A stretch of DNA of 22,463 nucleotides. It comes from CAZVYJ01 sp964631565. GTDB taxonomy: Bacteria > Planctomycetota > Phycisphaerae > SM23-33. Below are positions 8,001 to 15,300 of the stretch, piece by piece. Numbering within the stretch: position 1 is the stretch's first letter; the number at the start of each line of letters is the position of its first letter. Made by a program: the position numbers and the translations under genes. The stretch is from positions 1 through 22,463 of the forward strand of contig CAZVYJ010000048.1 in assembly GCA_964631565.1 (NCBI GenBank), read 5' to 3'. The notes beneath the pieces were generated by a model, which did not search any database, was not told the DNA's origin, and saw nothing but the letters and a program-made list of their open reading frames with translations.

Positions 8001-9351
8001 GACAATGAGCGAACCTTTCGGCCAGGCTATGGCGACCACAACCGCCGCTCTTCCGGCCGGCGGAAAGCTGGTTGTCGAAGTGGCCTACCAGCCGACGGAA
8101 ATAAAGCCGTACCAGCTTAACATGAAGCCGTTCGTCCCGACCCAGCCGAAGTTCGAGCAGAGCGACGTGGTCGTGTTCACCGCGCTGCCTCCTGTCAAGG
8201 ACCGCAAGCGACTGAGAGAAGTGCTGGCCGAGAAATACAAGGTTCTCGCGCTGGACGCCACGCTGCCGACGGATGCGGCGACCTTCGAGGCCGCACTGCT
8301 GACCAAGACCGGGCTGAACACAAAGATGCTCATCTTCAACGAAGGCACGATGAGCAATCAGCGCAAGGCCTCGTTCTGGTTCGATCCGAAGTTCGACCAG
8401 GTTATCGGCGAGTTCATCAAGCGAGGCGGCGTTGTGCTCGAAATCAATTCGGGCAACCCCTCCAGCAAGTGGCTGGAAAAGACGCTCGGCGGCTCGACCT
8501 ACAGCGTCAACTACCGCCGCGGCGGCAACGCTGTCGCGATGGACAGGCCGGACCCCAGGATGGACAAGGATTTCTTCTGGCTCGACGAAAAGAACGCCCT
8601 GGAATGCGGCAAATGGTCGGGCTACTGGGCAGGCAATTACACGATGACGTACTACGGCAGCGACACCCCGATTACGGACTACGCCCTTATCTGGGGCGAG
8701 CAGGAACAGCCTCACGGCTGCATGGAATACACCATGAAGACCGAGCCGGGCAAGGACCACCTCATCCGCATCAGATCGTGGCCTCTGCCGAAGAAGGGCT
8801 TCACGCTCCAGGTTCAGGAAAACGGCCAGTGGAAGGTCATTCAGACCGTATGGGTCGAGGTCCCCCAAGGCGCCCCGAAGGACAAGAATTTCTTCGTGGA
8901 TGTCTACCTCGAACTGCCGAAGAAGTATGTTTCCGCAGGCGACCAGACCACGTTCCGCATCGGCGCTCCGAAGGGCAGCTTCGGCGGCATCGGCGCCGAG
9001 CCTGAACGGCTCAGTTCCACCGGCGCGACCCGCATCTGGATACGTCCGGGCCTCAAGAGGCCGCCGTCAATGGCGGACATCAAGACGACCAGCCCGCTGG
9101 CCGGCAGACTCGGCCTGCCTGACAAGGGCATAACGGGCTACGCAGGCGGCAGAATCGCGTTTACGGGCTTCACCGCCCCGTACCGCATGCTGGGCGACAG
9201 CGAGACAGCCGCCATCATTCTCAAGCCGGTCGGCAAGGGAATGTACGTGAAGAGCGAAATGACCTCGCTGTTCCCGGTCGAACATTACCAGAAGCTGATT
9301 GATACGCTTATCAACAGCGAAACACGCAACAAGGCGGTACGGCCGAACTGA
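5026..9351 (+). CDS. secreted multidomain six-hairpin glycosidase-like protein (rhamnosidase-type architecture)
   Basis: A 1441-aa protein with a signal peptide (MKFCRHLTLLLAAAIFASSAVA). An N-terminal rhamnosidase-like beta-sandwich (about 30-190; FVLYINGKEA, KPGRNTLAAKV, DDTWVAS) is followed by a beta-rich supersandwich-like region (about 230-490). Next is an (alpha/alpha)6 toroid (about 500-900) with W555-I-R-D558 and HGDETY (D682, E683), acidic positions comparable to those used by inverting six-hairpin glycosidases. A beta-sandwich starts near 909 (FTLTPRVPTG), as in GH78-like enzymes. A further region from about 1047 looks like a ThuA/GATase1-like Rossmann domain (DVVVFTALPPVKDRKRLREV, KRGGVVLEINSG), ending in another beta-rich part. 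The likely reaction is hydrolysis of a glycosidic bond outside the cytoplasm; linkage and sugar are unknown. It is divergent from the HEXXH protein, shares its N-terminal module type, and is probably co-transcribed with the 9461 gene. The catalytic residues are candidates only. Confidence 0.82.
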   Translation: MKFCRHLTLLLAAAIFASSAVAFGQAAPVQPQRITLLPREKDSVDLYFFKEIDIPKGKILRAWAAVDGQHEFVLYINGKEACKSGMGRVASAFRRAEEIVNLAEFLKPGRNTLAAKVHRWNITEDNDPSFILQMEVQVETTGGLVTVPVITDDTWVASHKAPENWTAAAFNAKGWQAVKSIGGVMSGPRIPKDKMQIIAPNIPAPVADALKNAFPNVTEMSDWGQQTATRDYQADFDRLMKMYQTKFIAEKLARAIEHPNRHMGDSYSVTGWIVGNGSALTILGPTPWHNCGGILGPEYQYPAQWNPGSTFAGDGLNVSVNGQGVSLNDEWMWKIRKTDVLVVASMNRETGLILYTITFAPPNTDAICRIYMPVNTGKETLKNVVIRNSCYRTKVEGKTLTDTVTRIPQTDAAGDTNERTIITGVLDDSQVETDQQQVNEQITTGTLIIPFGDLAPGEGKRNMVYHVMYLKSRNGQPVESTAEATLARVKTGYKLLDETIAYWRQYNNETTTMEAPGQWGTRVADFIDDVKVLVQVQQFARNGAVGPMWFFSDQWIRDACGPVKSFLRTGKLQNAKKSMEYHYNSALACRKILNWVPMDVNFDDLQPVEDWSQITVNYADRHANCEVPSWIIKKHHWYFQFSGDTEFIKQHWEYLKRCYYGQFDNDLDNIHRPDFKIPFHGDETYIYSGGEGLWENRYDMKQNSYPGGNIYSADSSFELVAAGDALVEMGKAIGKTEDAEAIAAVNAKIREATEKYYWMSDMGFYAQGMSTLFDGQLNRYPMANILANVIWSGYGKATDRKAISNAERMAEYLMEESGVVNPIVDYDVTVGMLQGQGLYTMAAINHPWAEKAFFALMQIAGDTTEFAEWMAPGADYRTMYRANRIRPWEAGINLDAVLFYLTGFEPDAFNKKFTLTPRVPTGVYSPIKWDSMKFKYLPMGQGNFDLDVSDSGKSRTYTVTSNSKDSVTVTLNALIPFAKIGKVTVNGSEVKATMSEPFGQAMATTTAALPAGGKLVVEVAYQPTEIKPYQLNMKPFVPTQPKFEQSDVVVFTALPPVKDRKRLREVLAEKYKVLALDATLPTDAATFEAALLTKTGLNTKMLIFNEGTMSNQRKASFWFDPKFDQVIGEFIKRGGVVLEINSGNPSSKWLEKTLGGSTYSVNYRRGGNAVAMDRPDPRMDKDFFWLDEKNALECGKWSGYWAGNYTMTYYGSDTPITDYALIWGEQEQPHGCMEYTMKTEPGKDHLIRIRSWPLPKKGFTLQVQENGQWKVIQTVWVEVPQGAPKDKNFFVDVYLELPKKYVSAGDQTTFRIGAPKGSFGGIGAEPERLSSTGATRIWIRPGLKRPPSMADIKTTSPLAGRLGLPDKGITGYAGGRIAFTGFTAPYRMLGDSETAAIILKPVGKGMYVKSEMTSLFPVEHYQKLIDTLINSETRNKAVRPN

Positions 9352-9380
9352 TACCGCCTGAAATAATGACGTAAAACCAA

Positions 9381-9419
9381 CGAGGCGCTCCGATGCGATA
9401 TTGCAATCGGGGCGCCTCG
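9381..9419 (+). terminator. strong intercistronic hairpin
   Basis: A 14-bp stem with one G-U pair (CGAGGCGCTCCGAT at 9381-9394, 11-nt loop, ATCGGGGCGCCTCG at 9406-9419) lies 30 bp after the stop of the 1441-aa gene. The following bases (GCGTCTATTCTGTC) are only moderately T-rich, so it may be a partial terminator or an mRNA-stabilising element that lowers expression of the next gene rather than a full stop. Confidence 0.6.
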
Positions 9420-9445
9420 GCGTCTATTCTGTCAGCGGCTTTTTC

Positions 9446-9451
9446 AAAGGA
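9446..9451 (+). promoter_or_regulatory. ribosome binding site fixing the start at 9461
   Basis: AAAGGA lies 9 nt before ATG 9461. The longer open frame would begin with TTG at 9401, inside the loop of the hairpin, and has no comparable site. Confidence 0.7.
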
Positions 9452-9460
9452 TTCGTATCA

Positions 9461-11512
9461 ATGGCGATCAAGCGTCCGGGAATCTATGCACTGCGAAGAA
9501 CGCTGCCGTCATGGTGCTTCGACGAGCGGCTGGATGAACTGCTGACATTCTGCAAAGACTGCACCATAGACGAAGTCATCGTAAAGGTAGACGTCGAGGA
9601 GTTCAGCCACGGCATACCGACGCTCCCGTGGCTGATGAAGTACATGCCCATGCTCACACGCGCACGGGACGCCCTGCGGGCAATCGGCACGGAGTTTTCC
9701 ATCAATCCGTGGGTGACCGTGGGACACCTCGACCGAGGAAGAGACCTGAGAAAAATATTCCCGGACTTCACATGGATGGTCGGCCACGACGGCGTGAAAT
9801 GCAACGCCTGCGCCTGCCCGCTTTCGCAGGGCTGGCGCGACCACACGGTGAAGCTCTGGCAGCTTTACGCCTCGCTCGAACCGAACGTAATCTGGATCGA
9901 GGACGACATCCGAACGTTCAACCACCTGCCGGCCCGATACGGCTGCTTCTGCGAGCTGCACATGAAGGCCTTCAGCGAGCGCGTCGGCGAAAAAGTGACG
10001 CGCGAAAAACTCGTCGCCGCCCTGCTTCAGGACGGCGAGCCGCACCCGTGGCGGGCGGCATGGCTGGATTTTCTGCGGGACTGCATCGAAGACACCTGCG
10101 GCGTGCTGGCCGACGCAGTCTATGAAATTTCACCGAAAACTTATCTCGGCCTGATGTCCAGCGGCCCGGACTGTCATAATATCGAAGGACGCAGCTGGAA
10201 GCGGCTGGCCGAGGTGCTGGGCCGCGGCAAGCCCATATACAGCCGCCCAACGCTCGGCGGATACACCGAAAGCTCGCTTGACGTGCTTTACTACGGTGCA
10301 GCCGAAATCAAGCGCACGCGATTCCTCTGCCCGCCGGGCACCATCGAACAGACAGAGGTGGAGAATATCCCCTCGACCGGCTATTCCAAGTCGGCTGCGT
10401 TCACGTTCCTGCAGATAGCCATATCCGTGTCGCACGGCTGCAACGGCGCAACGCTGAACCTGTTCGATCACGTCGGCTCTCCGATAGCGGTCGAACCAAA
10501 CCAGGGAAAGATGCTCGCCGGCGAGCGCAGCTTCATCGAAGCGATTGCCGAAACGCATTCGTCCGACGGCGTGTTCGCGGGCGTTCGCGTCCTGCATCAC
10601 GAGCGAGGCAGCTATGTCCGCCGGCTGACGGCAGGCTGCGATTATCGCGAACTGGCGCCTTACGAATACGGCTGGGAGCGGGCGCTCAACGCACTGGGCT
10701 TCACAACAACCTACACAGCCTCGCCGGTCGTCGCGGTCGACGGCCAAATGATAGACGCCTACAGCGACGATGAAATTCGCGACATGCTCTCGGGCGGCGT
10801 GCTTGTGGACCTTGTAGCGGCCGAGGTGCTCACGCGGCGGGGATTCGGCGAAATGCTCGGGTTCGACATCGACTCGACGGAACTCATCCACGCTCGCCTG
10901 CCGATAAGCGCGGAAGAACTCACCGACCCTGCCTTCGCGGGCCGGCCGCACCGCTATATGACGGCCACGCTGCCCACGCTGATCAACGACGCCCGCTGCG
11001 GGCGGATAACGCTGCATAAAGGCGCCAGGGCGATAAGCAGGCTGGTGAACCCGGACAACAAACCGATATGCGACTTCGTAGCCGTGTTCGAAAACTCTCT
11101 CGGAGGCCGTGTTGCCGTGCTGCCTCTGGACATAAACGTCGCGATGGCTCCGGCACTGCTGAACCACTATCGCCGGGCGCAGGTTCGGGCGATTCTGGAC
11201 TGGCTGAGTCGCGGCAGGCTGCCGGCAGCCGTCGAGGGCGGAGTGTACCCGCTGGCCTATCGCATGGACTTCGCCGACCGCGTGATGCTCGGCGTGTTCA
11301 ATCTCAGCCACGACGACTGGCCAAATGTAACATGGGACATCTGCCTGGAAGGTAAAAAAGCAAAGTCGGTCCAAATCCTCGGTGCCGACGGCACATGGCG
11401 GGCGAGCGGCGCGAAGTCAGAAAAGTGCGAACAGGTCGGCAGCCGACTGCGCATAACAACGGCCGGCGAATTATCTTTCCGCCGGCCGCTGATTATGAAG
11501 CTCGGTTTATAA
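9461..11512 (+). CDS. GH42-like TIM-barrel glycoside hydrolase family protein, cytoplasmic
   Basis: A 683-aa protein without a signal peptide (MAIKRPGIYALRRTLPSW), so probably intracellular. The N-terminal half looks like a (beta/alpha)8 barrel: FSINPWVTVGH, then W145-I-E-D-D-I-R151 with a conserved-looking acidic cluster (E147, D148, D149), then G161-C-F-C-E-L-H167. Cysteines C114, C117, C119, C162 and C164 recall the cysteine zinc site of GH42 beta-galactosidases. From about 370 to 480 a GATase-like domain similar to the GH42 trimerisation domain follows (DDEIRDMLSGGVLVD, then a TRRGFGEMLGF segment), and the C-terminus (about 570-683) is beta-rich. Family membership is inferred from motif order and could be a neighbouring uncharacterised GH-like group. 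It follows the secreted glycosidase-like gene in the same direction, and its end lies 7 bp from the end of the convergent substrate-binding-protein gene. Confidence 0.72.
   Translation: MAIKRPGIYALRRTLPSWCFDERLDELLTFCKDCTIDEVIVKVDVEEFSHGIPTLPWLMKYMPMLTRARDALRAIGTEFSINPWVTVGHLDRGRDLRKIFPDFTWMVGHDGVKCNACACPLSQGWRDHTVKLWQLYASLEPNVIWIEDDIRTFNHLPARYGCFCELHMKAFSERVGEKVTREKLVAALLQDGEPHPWRAAWLDFLRDCIEDTCGVLADAVYEISPKTYLGLMSSGPDCHNIEGRSWKRLAEVLGRGKPIYSRPTLGGYTESSLDVLYYGAAEIKRTRFLCPPGTIEQTEVENIPSTGYSKSAAFTFLQIAISVSHGCNGATLNLFDHVGSPIAVEPNQGKMLAGERSFIEAIAETHSSDGVFAGVRVLHHERGSYVRRLTAGCDYRELAPYEYGWERALNALGFTTTYTASPVVAVDGQMIDAYSDDEIRDMLSGGVLVDLVAAEVLTRRGFGEMLGFDIDSTELIHARLPISAEELTDPAFAGRPHRYMTATLPTLINDARCGRITLHKGARAISRLVNPDNKPICDFVAVFENSLGGRVAVLPLDINVAMAPALLNHYRRAQVRAILDWLSRGRLPAAVEGGVYPLAYRMDFADRVMLGVFNLSHDDWPNVTWDICLEGKKAKSVQILGADGTWRASGAKSEKCEQVGSRLRITTAGELSFRRPLIMKLGL
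11460..11488 (-). terminator. hairpin terminator candidate for the transporter operon, inside the convergent gene
   Basis: A perfect 9-bp stem (CGGCCGGCG at 11460-11468, 11-nt loop, CGCCGGCCG at 11480-11488) lies in the last codons of the convergent plus-strand gene. On the minus strand it is 31 bp after the stop of the substrate-binding-protein gene and is followed by TTGTTAT. Because the two genes end only 7 bp apart, a terminator for the minus operon would have to lie inside the opposite gene. The T-run is weak. Confidence 0.42.
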
Positions 11513-11519
11513 CCTGTCG

Positions 11520-12545
11520 CTATTCGTCCGATTCGGCGGCTGTGCCGATTACTTCGCCGCCCTGGTCGATATTTTCCTTCGTGTACAGCTTCGTGGGAAG
11601 CGTCATGCGTTTGGGAACCTTCTCGCCCCTGAGAATTTTCAGCGCCGTCGCAATGGCTTCGGGGCCGAGCGTCGGGTAATAGAACGTCGCCGTCAGGACG
11701 CCTTCCCTGACATACTTCATGCCTTCATGGGGCAGGGCGTCGATGCCGACGAACTTGATTGTCTTTTCGCGGCCCTTGCCCTCTTCCTTGGCGGCCAGCC
11801 ATGCGCCGTGCGCCATCGGGTCGTTGTGGGCGTAAACCAGGTCTATGGTTTCGTTCTTGGTCAGCGCTGAAGCCATCGGCTCGGCTACCTTTTCTTCAAG
11901 CCACTCGCAGTTATAGGCGTAAACAACGTCGATGCCGCCGTTGCCCTTCTTCTCGTCCTTGTACATGCCGAGGTTGTCGCCCAGGCCGGCGATGAAGCCT
12001 TCATGCCTGTCCTTGCCCGGCTCGGAGGAGAGCAGGCCCATCAGTTCGACGACCTTGCCCTTGCCGTTGAGGACTTTCGCGACATATTCGCCGGCAGCCT
12101 TGCCGATGAGGAAATTGTTTCCGCCGATGAAGCAGGTGTAATTCCTGCCCTCAACGTCGCGGTCAAGAACGATGACCGGAATGCCGGCCTCCATGGCCTT
12201 GGTAATAGGGCCTATGAGCGGCTTGGACTCTTTCGGCGAAACGATAATCAGGTCTACTTCCTGGGAGATGAATTCCAGAACCTGGTCCTGCTGGGTGGTC
12301 ACGACATTGGAAGCATCCTTGAAGACCACCTTCAGATTTTTGTGCTCGCTTGCAGCCTGCTCGATGTCCTTGTTCATCTGCACTCGCCATGGTTCGTTCA
12401 GGTTGCACTGGCTCATGCCGATAATCCAGGGGTTCTTTTCGGTGCCCTTGGGGCCTTTGTCTTCGCTCTGACAGCCTGCCGCTGCAAAAGACACTGCCGC
12501 CAGAACCAGAACAACCACGCCTCGCATCCACCAGCTGTTTGACAT
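11520..12545 (-). CDS. ABC sugar-binding lipoprotein, RbsB/CUT2 type
   Basis: The substrate-binding component of the adjacent importer, 341 aa. The start at 12545 has AAGGAG 7 nt upstream; the frame is open 7 codons further without support. The N-terminus is a lipoprotein signal with the lipid-anchored cysteine at C25 (FAAAGC), so the protein is membrane-tethered. The mature protein shows the type I periplasmic-binding fold: IIGMSQCNLNEPWRVQMN (about 40-57), a VDLIIVSP strand, GIPVIVLDRDVEGRNYTCFIGG, ELMGLLSSEPGKDRHEGF and VYAHNDPMAHGAW. These are features of the ribose/furanose family that includes RbsB and YtfQ. The gene is last in a minus-strand ATPase-permease-binding-protein array, an order also common in rbs-type operons. 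The sugar is not determinable from sequence; pentoses and furanoses are usual for the family. Confidence 0.93.
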   Translation of the reverse strand: MSNSWWMRGVVVLVLAAVSFAAAGCQSEDKGPKGTEKNPWIIGMSQCNLNEPWRVQMNKDIEQAASEHKNLKVVFKDASNVVTTQQDQVLEFISQEVDLIIVSPKESKPLIGPITKAMEAGIPVIVLDRDVEGRNYTCFIGGNNFLIGKAAGEYVAKVLNGKGKVVELMGLLSSEPGKDRHEGFIAGLGDNLGMYKDEKKGNGGIDVVYAYNCEWLEEKVAEPMASALTKNETIDLVYAHNDPMAHGAWLAAKEEGKGREKTIKFVGIDALPHEGMKYVREGVLTATFYYPTLGPEAIATALKILRGEKVPKRMTLPTKLYTKENIDQGGEVIGTAAESDE

Positions 12546-12552
12546 GTCGCTT

Positions 12553-12558
12553 CTCCTT
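12553..12558 (-). promoter_or_regulatory. ribosome binding site fixing the start at 12545
   Basis: AAGGAG on the minus strand is 7 nt before ATG 12545 and decides against the upstream ATG at 12566. Confidence 0.75.
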
Positions 12559-12583
12559 AATCTCAAAAACCAGAGATGATTTC

Positions 12584-13723
12584 CTATTTAACCTGTTTCT
12601 GCATGGCGACTGCAACGACGATAATGACACCCTTCGCCATAAGGCGAGCGTAATCATCCCAGCCGTGCAGACTGAGATACTTTTCAAGGAAGCCTATTAT
12701 CAGGACACCGAGCAGAGTAAGCAAGACTCCGCCCCGGCCGCCCATCAGGCTTGTGCCGCCGATGACAACGGCGGCGATCGCGTCAAGCTCGTAACCGGCG
12801 GCCACTTCCGGGTTGCCCTGGAGCGTCCTGGCGGCCTGGCCGATGCCGGCCATCGCAGCCGTCGCGCCGCACGCCACGTAAGCAACCGCTCCGACGAGCT
12901 TCACCCGAACACCTGAAAGTCGCGCCGCCTCGGAGTTGCCGCCGACGGCGTACATGTGCCGCCCGGTCTGCGTGAACCGCAGCAGCAGAAACGCCAGAAG
13001 CACCACGGCGAGGAACACGAAAACCAGCGGCGGAACGTTGCCGCTGCTCAGCCACGAGAAAAATCCCGGCGCGGTCTGGTTCTCGAGGCTCTGCACCTTC
13101 GAGTTGCCTGAAACCCATTTGGCGGCGCCGCGGGCCAGAACCATCATGGCGAGCGTCGCGGCGAAAGGCTGCATGGTTATGCTCAATCGCATTTTCTTAT
13201 GCGCGAAATACACCGGCGCCGCGACGGCCAGCCCGACCGCAACAGCCATCCACAGATTCCATTCCAGCTTGACATACAGGCCCATCGCCACTATGCCGAA
13301 GGCCGTAAGCGGCAGGCCCAGTCGCAGGTTCACCACCCACAGGCCGCTCATCAACCCCGCCGCCGCACCAATGCCGACAGACGCTATAACCGCCTGCCAT
13401 ATCGGCCAGCTCCAGTGCAGGGTGAAAATCGAGAACGAAACCGCGCACAGCGCCAACAGCGAGCCGACCGACAGGTCGATGCCGCCGGAAATAATCACCA
13501 GCGTCATTCCGACAGCCAGCAGGCCGTAAATGCTCCGCTCAAAAAATATCTTGGACAGCAGTTCCGGTTCAAACGGCCACATTATTTCGCCGCTGCCCAT
13601 TTTGCGCGGCGGATAAATAAGCCAGACCACCAGAACCGCAACCAGCGCGAGCAGGCCGCGATACTTGTCAAGCGACCGCCACGAGAAGCCTGGCTTGTCC
13701 GGCGTGTTAAGTTTTTCCGTCAT
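12584..13723 (-). CDS. ABC sugar transporter permease, RbsC/CUT2 type, with an enlarged middle
   Basis: An integral membrane permease of 379 aa. Hallmarks of the BPD_transp_2 (RbsC) family are present: ISGGIDLSVGSLLALCAVS near residue 80, MQPFAATLAMMVLARG near 188, GRHMYAVGGNSEAARLSGVRV near 260 and AVVIGGTSLMGGRGGV near 325. The start is ATG 13723, with GAGGG 8 nt upstream; a TTG directly before it (13726) is unlikely. The ATPase gene ends 11 bp upstream and its stop touches the ribosome binding site, so translation is probably coupled. The protein is about 55-60 residues longer than E. coli RbsC. The extra length lies between the VNLRLGLPLTAFG and MQPFAATL segments, where two additional hydrophobic stretches (AFGIVAMGLYV and WMAVAVGLAVAAPVYF) are seen. 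It pairs with a single ATPase gene and presumably works as a homodimer. Confidence 0.92.
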   Translation of the reverse strand: MTEKLNTPDKPGFSWRSLDKYRGLLALVAVLVVWLIYPPRKMGSGEIMWPFEPELLSKIFFERSIYGLLAVGMTLVIISGGIDLSVGSLLALCAVSFSIFTLHWSWPIWQAVIASVGIGAAAGLMSGLWVVNLRLGLPLTAFGIVAMGLYVKLEWNLWMAVAVGLAVAAPVYFAHKKMRLSITMQPFAATLAMMVLARGAAKWVSGNSKVQSLENQTAPGFFSWLSSGNVPPLVFVFLAVVLLAFLLLRFTQTGRHMYAVGGNSEAARLSGVRVKLVGAVAYVACGATAAMAGIGQAARTLQGNPEVAAGYELDAIAAVVIGGTSLMGGRGGVLLTLLGVLIIGFLEKYLSLHGWDDYARLMAKGVIIVVAVAMQKQVK

Positions 13724-13734
13724 CAAGTTACCCT

Positions 13735-15258
13735 CTATATGGCTGCGGCGGCGACGTTTTCCTGCGTCGCGTTTTCGTGTGAAAACTCAGCGGTAACCTT
13801 GCCGCCTCGCATTACAAGTATCCGGTCGCTCATCGCGAGCAGTTCAGGCAGTTCGCTCATCGTAAGAATAATCGCCATGCCTTCCCGGGCAAGGCGGTCC
13901 AGCAGCACGTAAATTTCATGCTTGGCTACAACGTCGATGCCGCGCGTCGGCTCGTCCAGCAGCAGCACCTTCGGATGCGTAAGCAGCCACTTTGCCAGTA
14001 CGACCTTCTGCTGGTTGCCGCCGGAAAGCGTGCCGACCTCCTGCGAGTTGCGGGCCTTGGTCTTGAGATCCTTCAGCACCGGCACTGCATGCCTCTTCTG
14101 CAAGCCTCGGGTCAGCACGACCTTCGCAAAAAGCATATCGCTCAGGGCAGCCAGCGTCGCGTTATCAATAACGTCCATCGGCAACACCAGTCCGCTGGTT
14201 TTCCGGTCGTTGGTGACCAGGGCGATTCCGCCGGCCATGCCGGCCCGTACGCTGACGGGTCGGTACGGGCTGCCGGAGATTTTTATTTCGCCGGCCGCCT
14301 GAGGCCCGAAGGCCCCGAACAGCGACCAAAGCAGTTCGCTGTTGCCCGCGCCGCGAAGGCCGGCCAGGCCGAGTATTTCACCGGCTCGGACTGAAAAACT
14401 CACATTGTCGACGAACTTTTTACCCGGCAGCGCAGGGTCTGTAACTGTCAGGTTTTTCACGCTCAGCACCTCGTCGCCGAACTTCGCGTTGCGCTGCGGG
14501 AATGTCTGGGTGATCTCTCGGCCGACCATCCACTGAACGAGTTTTTCCGGCGGAAGCTTATCCGGCGTCGCCGAGCCGATGAAGCTGCCGTCGCGAAGAA
14601 CAGCTATCTCGTCGGCAAGGCGGTAGATTTCTTCCATGCGGTGCGAGATGTAGACGATGGCCACGCCCTGCGATTTGAGCTGGTTGATAACCTTGAACAG
14701 CTGTTCCGCCTCGTGCTCGGACAGGGCGCTGGTCGGCTCGTCCATAATAAGCACACGGGCCTCTTCCGACAGGGCCTTGGCGATTTCGACCATCTGCTGA
14801 ACCGCGATGCTGTAATACTCTACCGGCCTGGTGACGTCGATTTTCATGTCCAGCCTGGCCAGAAGCTGACGTGCCATGGCGTTCATGCGGGATTTGCTGA
14901 CAAAGCCCAGCGGACCGCGAATTTCTCGGCCGAGGAAAATATTCTCCGCCGAGCTGAGGGCGGGGATCAGGCTGAGTTCCTGGTGGATAATTCGTATTCC
15001 CAGTTCGCTGGCAGCCGACGGGCTGTGCAGACCCACCGCCCTGCCGTCAACCCGCACCTCGCCGTCATATTCGGTGAACGCCCCGCCGAGAATGTTCATC
15101 AGCGTGCTCTTGCCGGCTCCGTTCTCCCCGACGAGCGCAAGAACCTTACCGGCGTGCAGGTCGATGTTTACGCCGCGCAGGACCGACACGCCGTCGAAGC
15201 TCTTGCCCATGCCGGCCATACTGACCAGCGGCGCCTTGTTGGTCTGTTCTTTCTCCAT
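13735..15258 (-). CDS. ABC sugar transporter ATP-binding protein with two nucleotide-binding domains, RbsA type
   Basis: A 507-aa duplicated ATPase that drives the CUT2 importer. The first domain has Walker A GENGAGKST (44-52), a Q-loop region IIHQELSLIPALSSAENIFLG, a degenerate signature (YSIAVQQMVEIAKALS) and Walker B LIMDEPTSALS. The second has the usual altered Walker A (GLRGAGNSELL), a canonical signature LSGGNQQKV and LLLDEPTRGIDV. This asymmetry is standard for RbsA, MglA and AraG. The start at 15258 is taken from AAAGAG 6 nt upstream and a normal N-terminus; the longer frame begins with a TTG at 15300 at the foot of a hairpin. It is followed after 11 bp by the permease gene and preceded by a 120-bp gap with a strong hairpin that separates transport genes from the enzyme genes. 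Confidence 0.95.
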   Translation of the reverse strand: MEKEQTNKAPLVSMAGMGKSFDGVSVLRGVNIDLHAGKVLALVGENGAGKSTLMNILGGAFTEYDGEVRVDGRAVGLHSPSAASELGIRIIHQELSLIPALSSAENIFLGREIRGPLGFVSKSRMNAMARQLLARLDMKIDVTRPVEYYSIAVQQMVEIAKALSEEARVLIMDEPTSALSEHEAEQLFKVINQLKSQGVAIVYISHRMEEIYRLADEIAVLRDGSFIGSATPDKLPPEKLVQWMVGREITQTFPQRNAKFGDEVLSVKNLTVTDPALPGKKFVDNVSFSVRAGEILGLAGLRGAGNSELLWSLFGAFGPQAAGEIKISGSPYRPVSVRAGMAGGIALVTNDRKTSGLVLPMDVIDNATLAALSDMLFAKVVLTRGLQKRHAVPVLKDLKTKARNSQEVGTLSGGNQQKVVLAKWLLTHPKVLLLDEPTRGIDVVAKHEIYVLLDRLAREGMAIILTMSELPELLAMSDRILVMRGGKVTAEFSHENATQENVAAAAI

Positions 15259-15264
15259 AAACGG

Positions 15265-15270
15265 CTCTTT
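15265..15270 (-). promoter_or_regulatory. ribosome binding site fixing the start at 15258
   Basis: AAAGAG on the minus strand is 6 nt before ATG 15258. It is weaker than the sites of the neighbouring genes but supports this start over the TTG at 15300. Confidence 0.5.
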
Positions 15271-15300
15271 GGGGCCTGAAAGAGTTGCTTTATAAGTCAA

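Noticed and set aside
6949..8868. A 639-codon frame on the minus strand opposite the 1441-aa secreted protein
   Set aside because: It mirrors a well-supported gene with signal peptide and domain motifs; the antisense translation has no family motifs and is explained by GC-rich codons that rarely give stops on the other strand.
10130..11374. A 414-codon minus-strand frame opposite the GH42-like gene
   Set aside because: Compositionally odd translation without motifs; the opposite strand encodes a coherent protein with barrel and GATase-like motifs.
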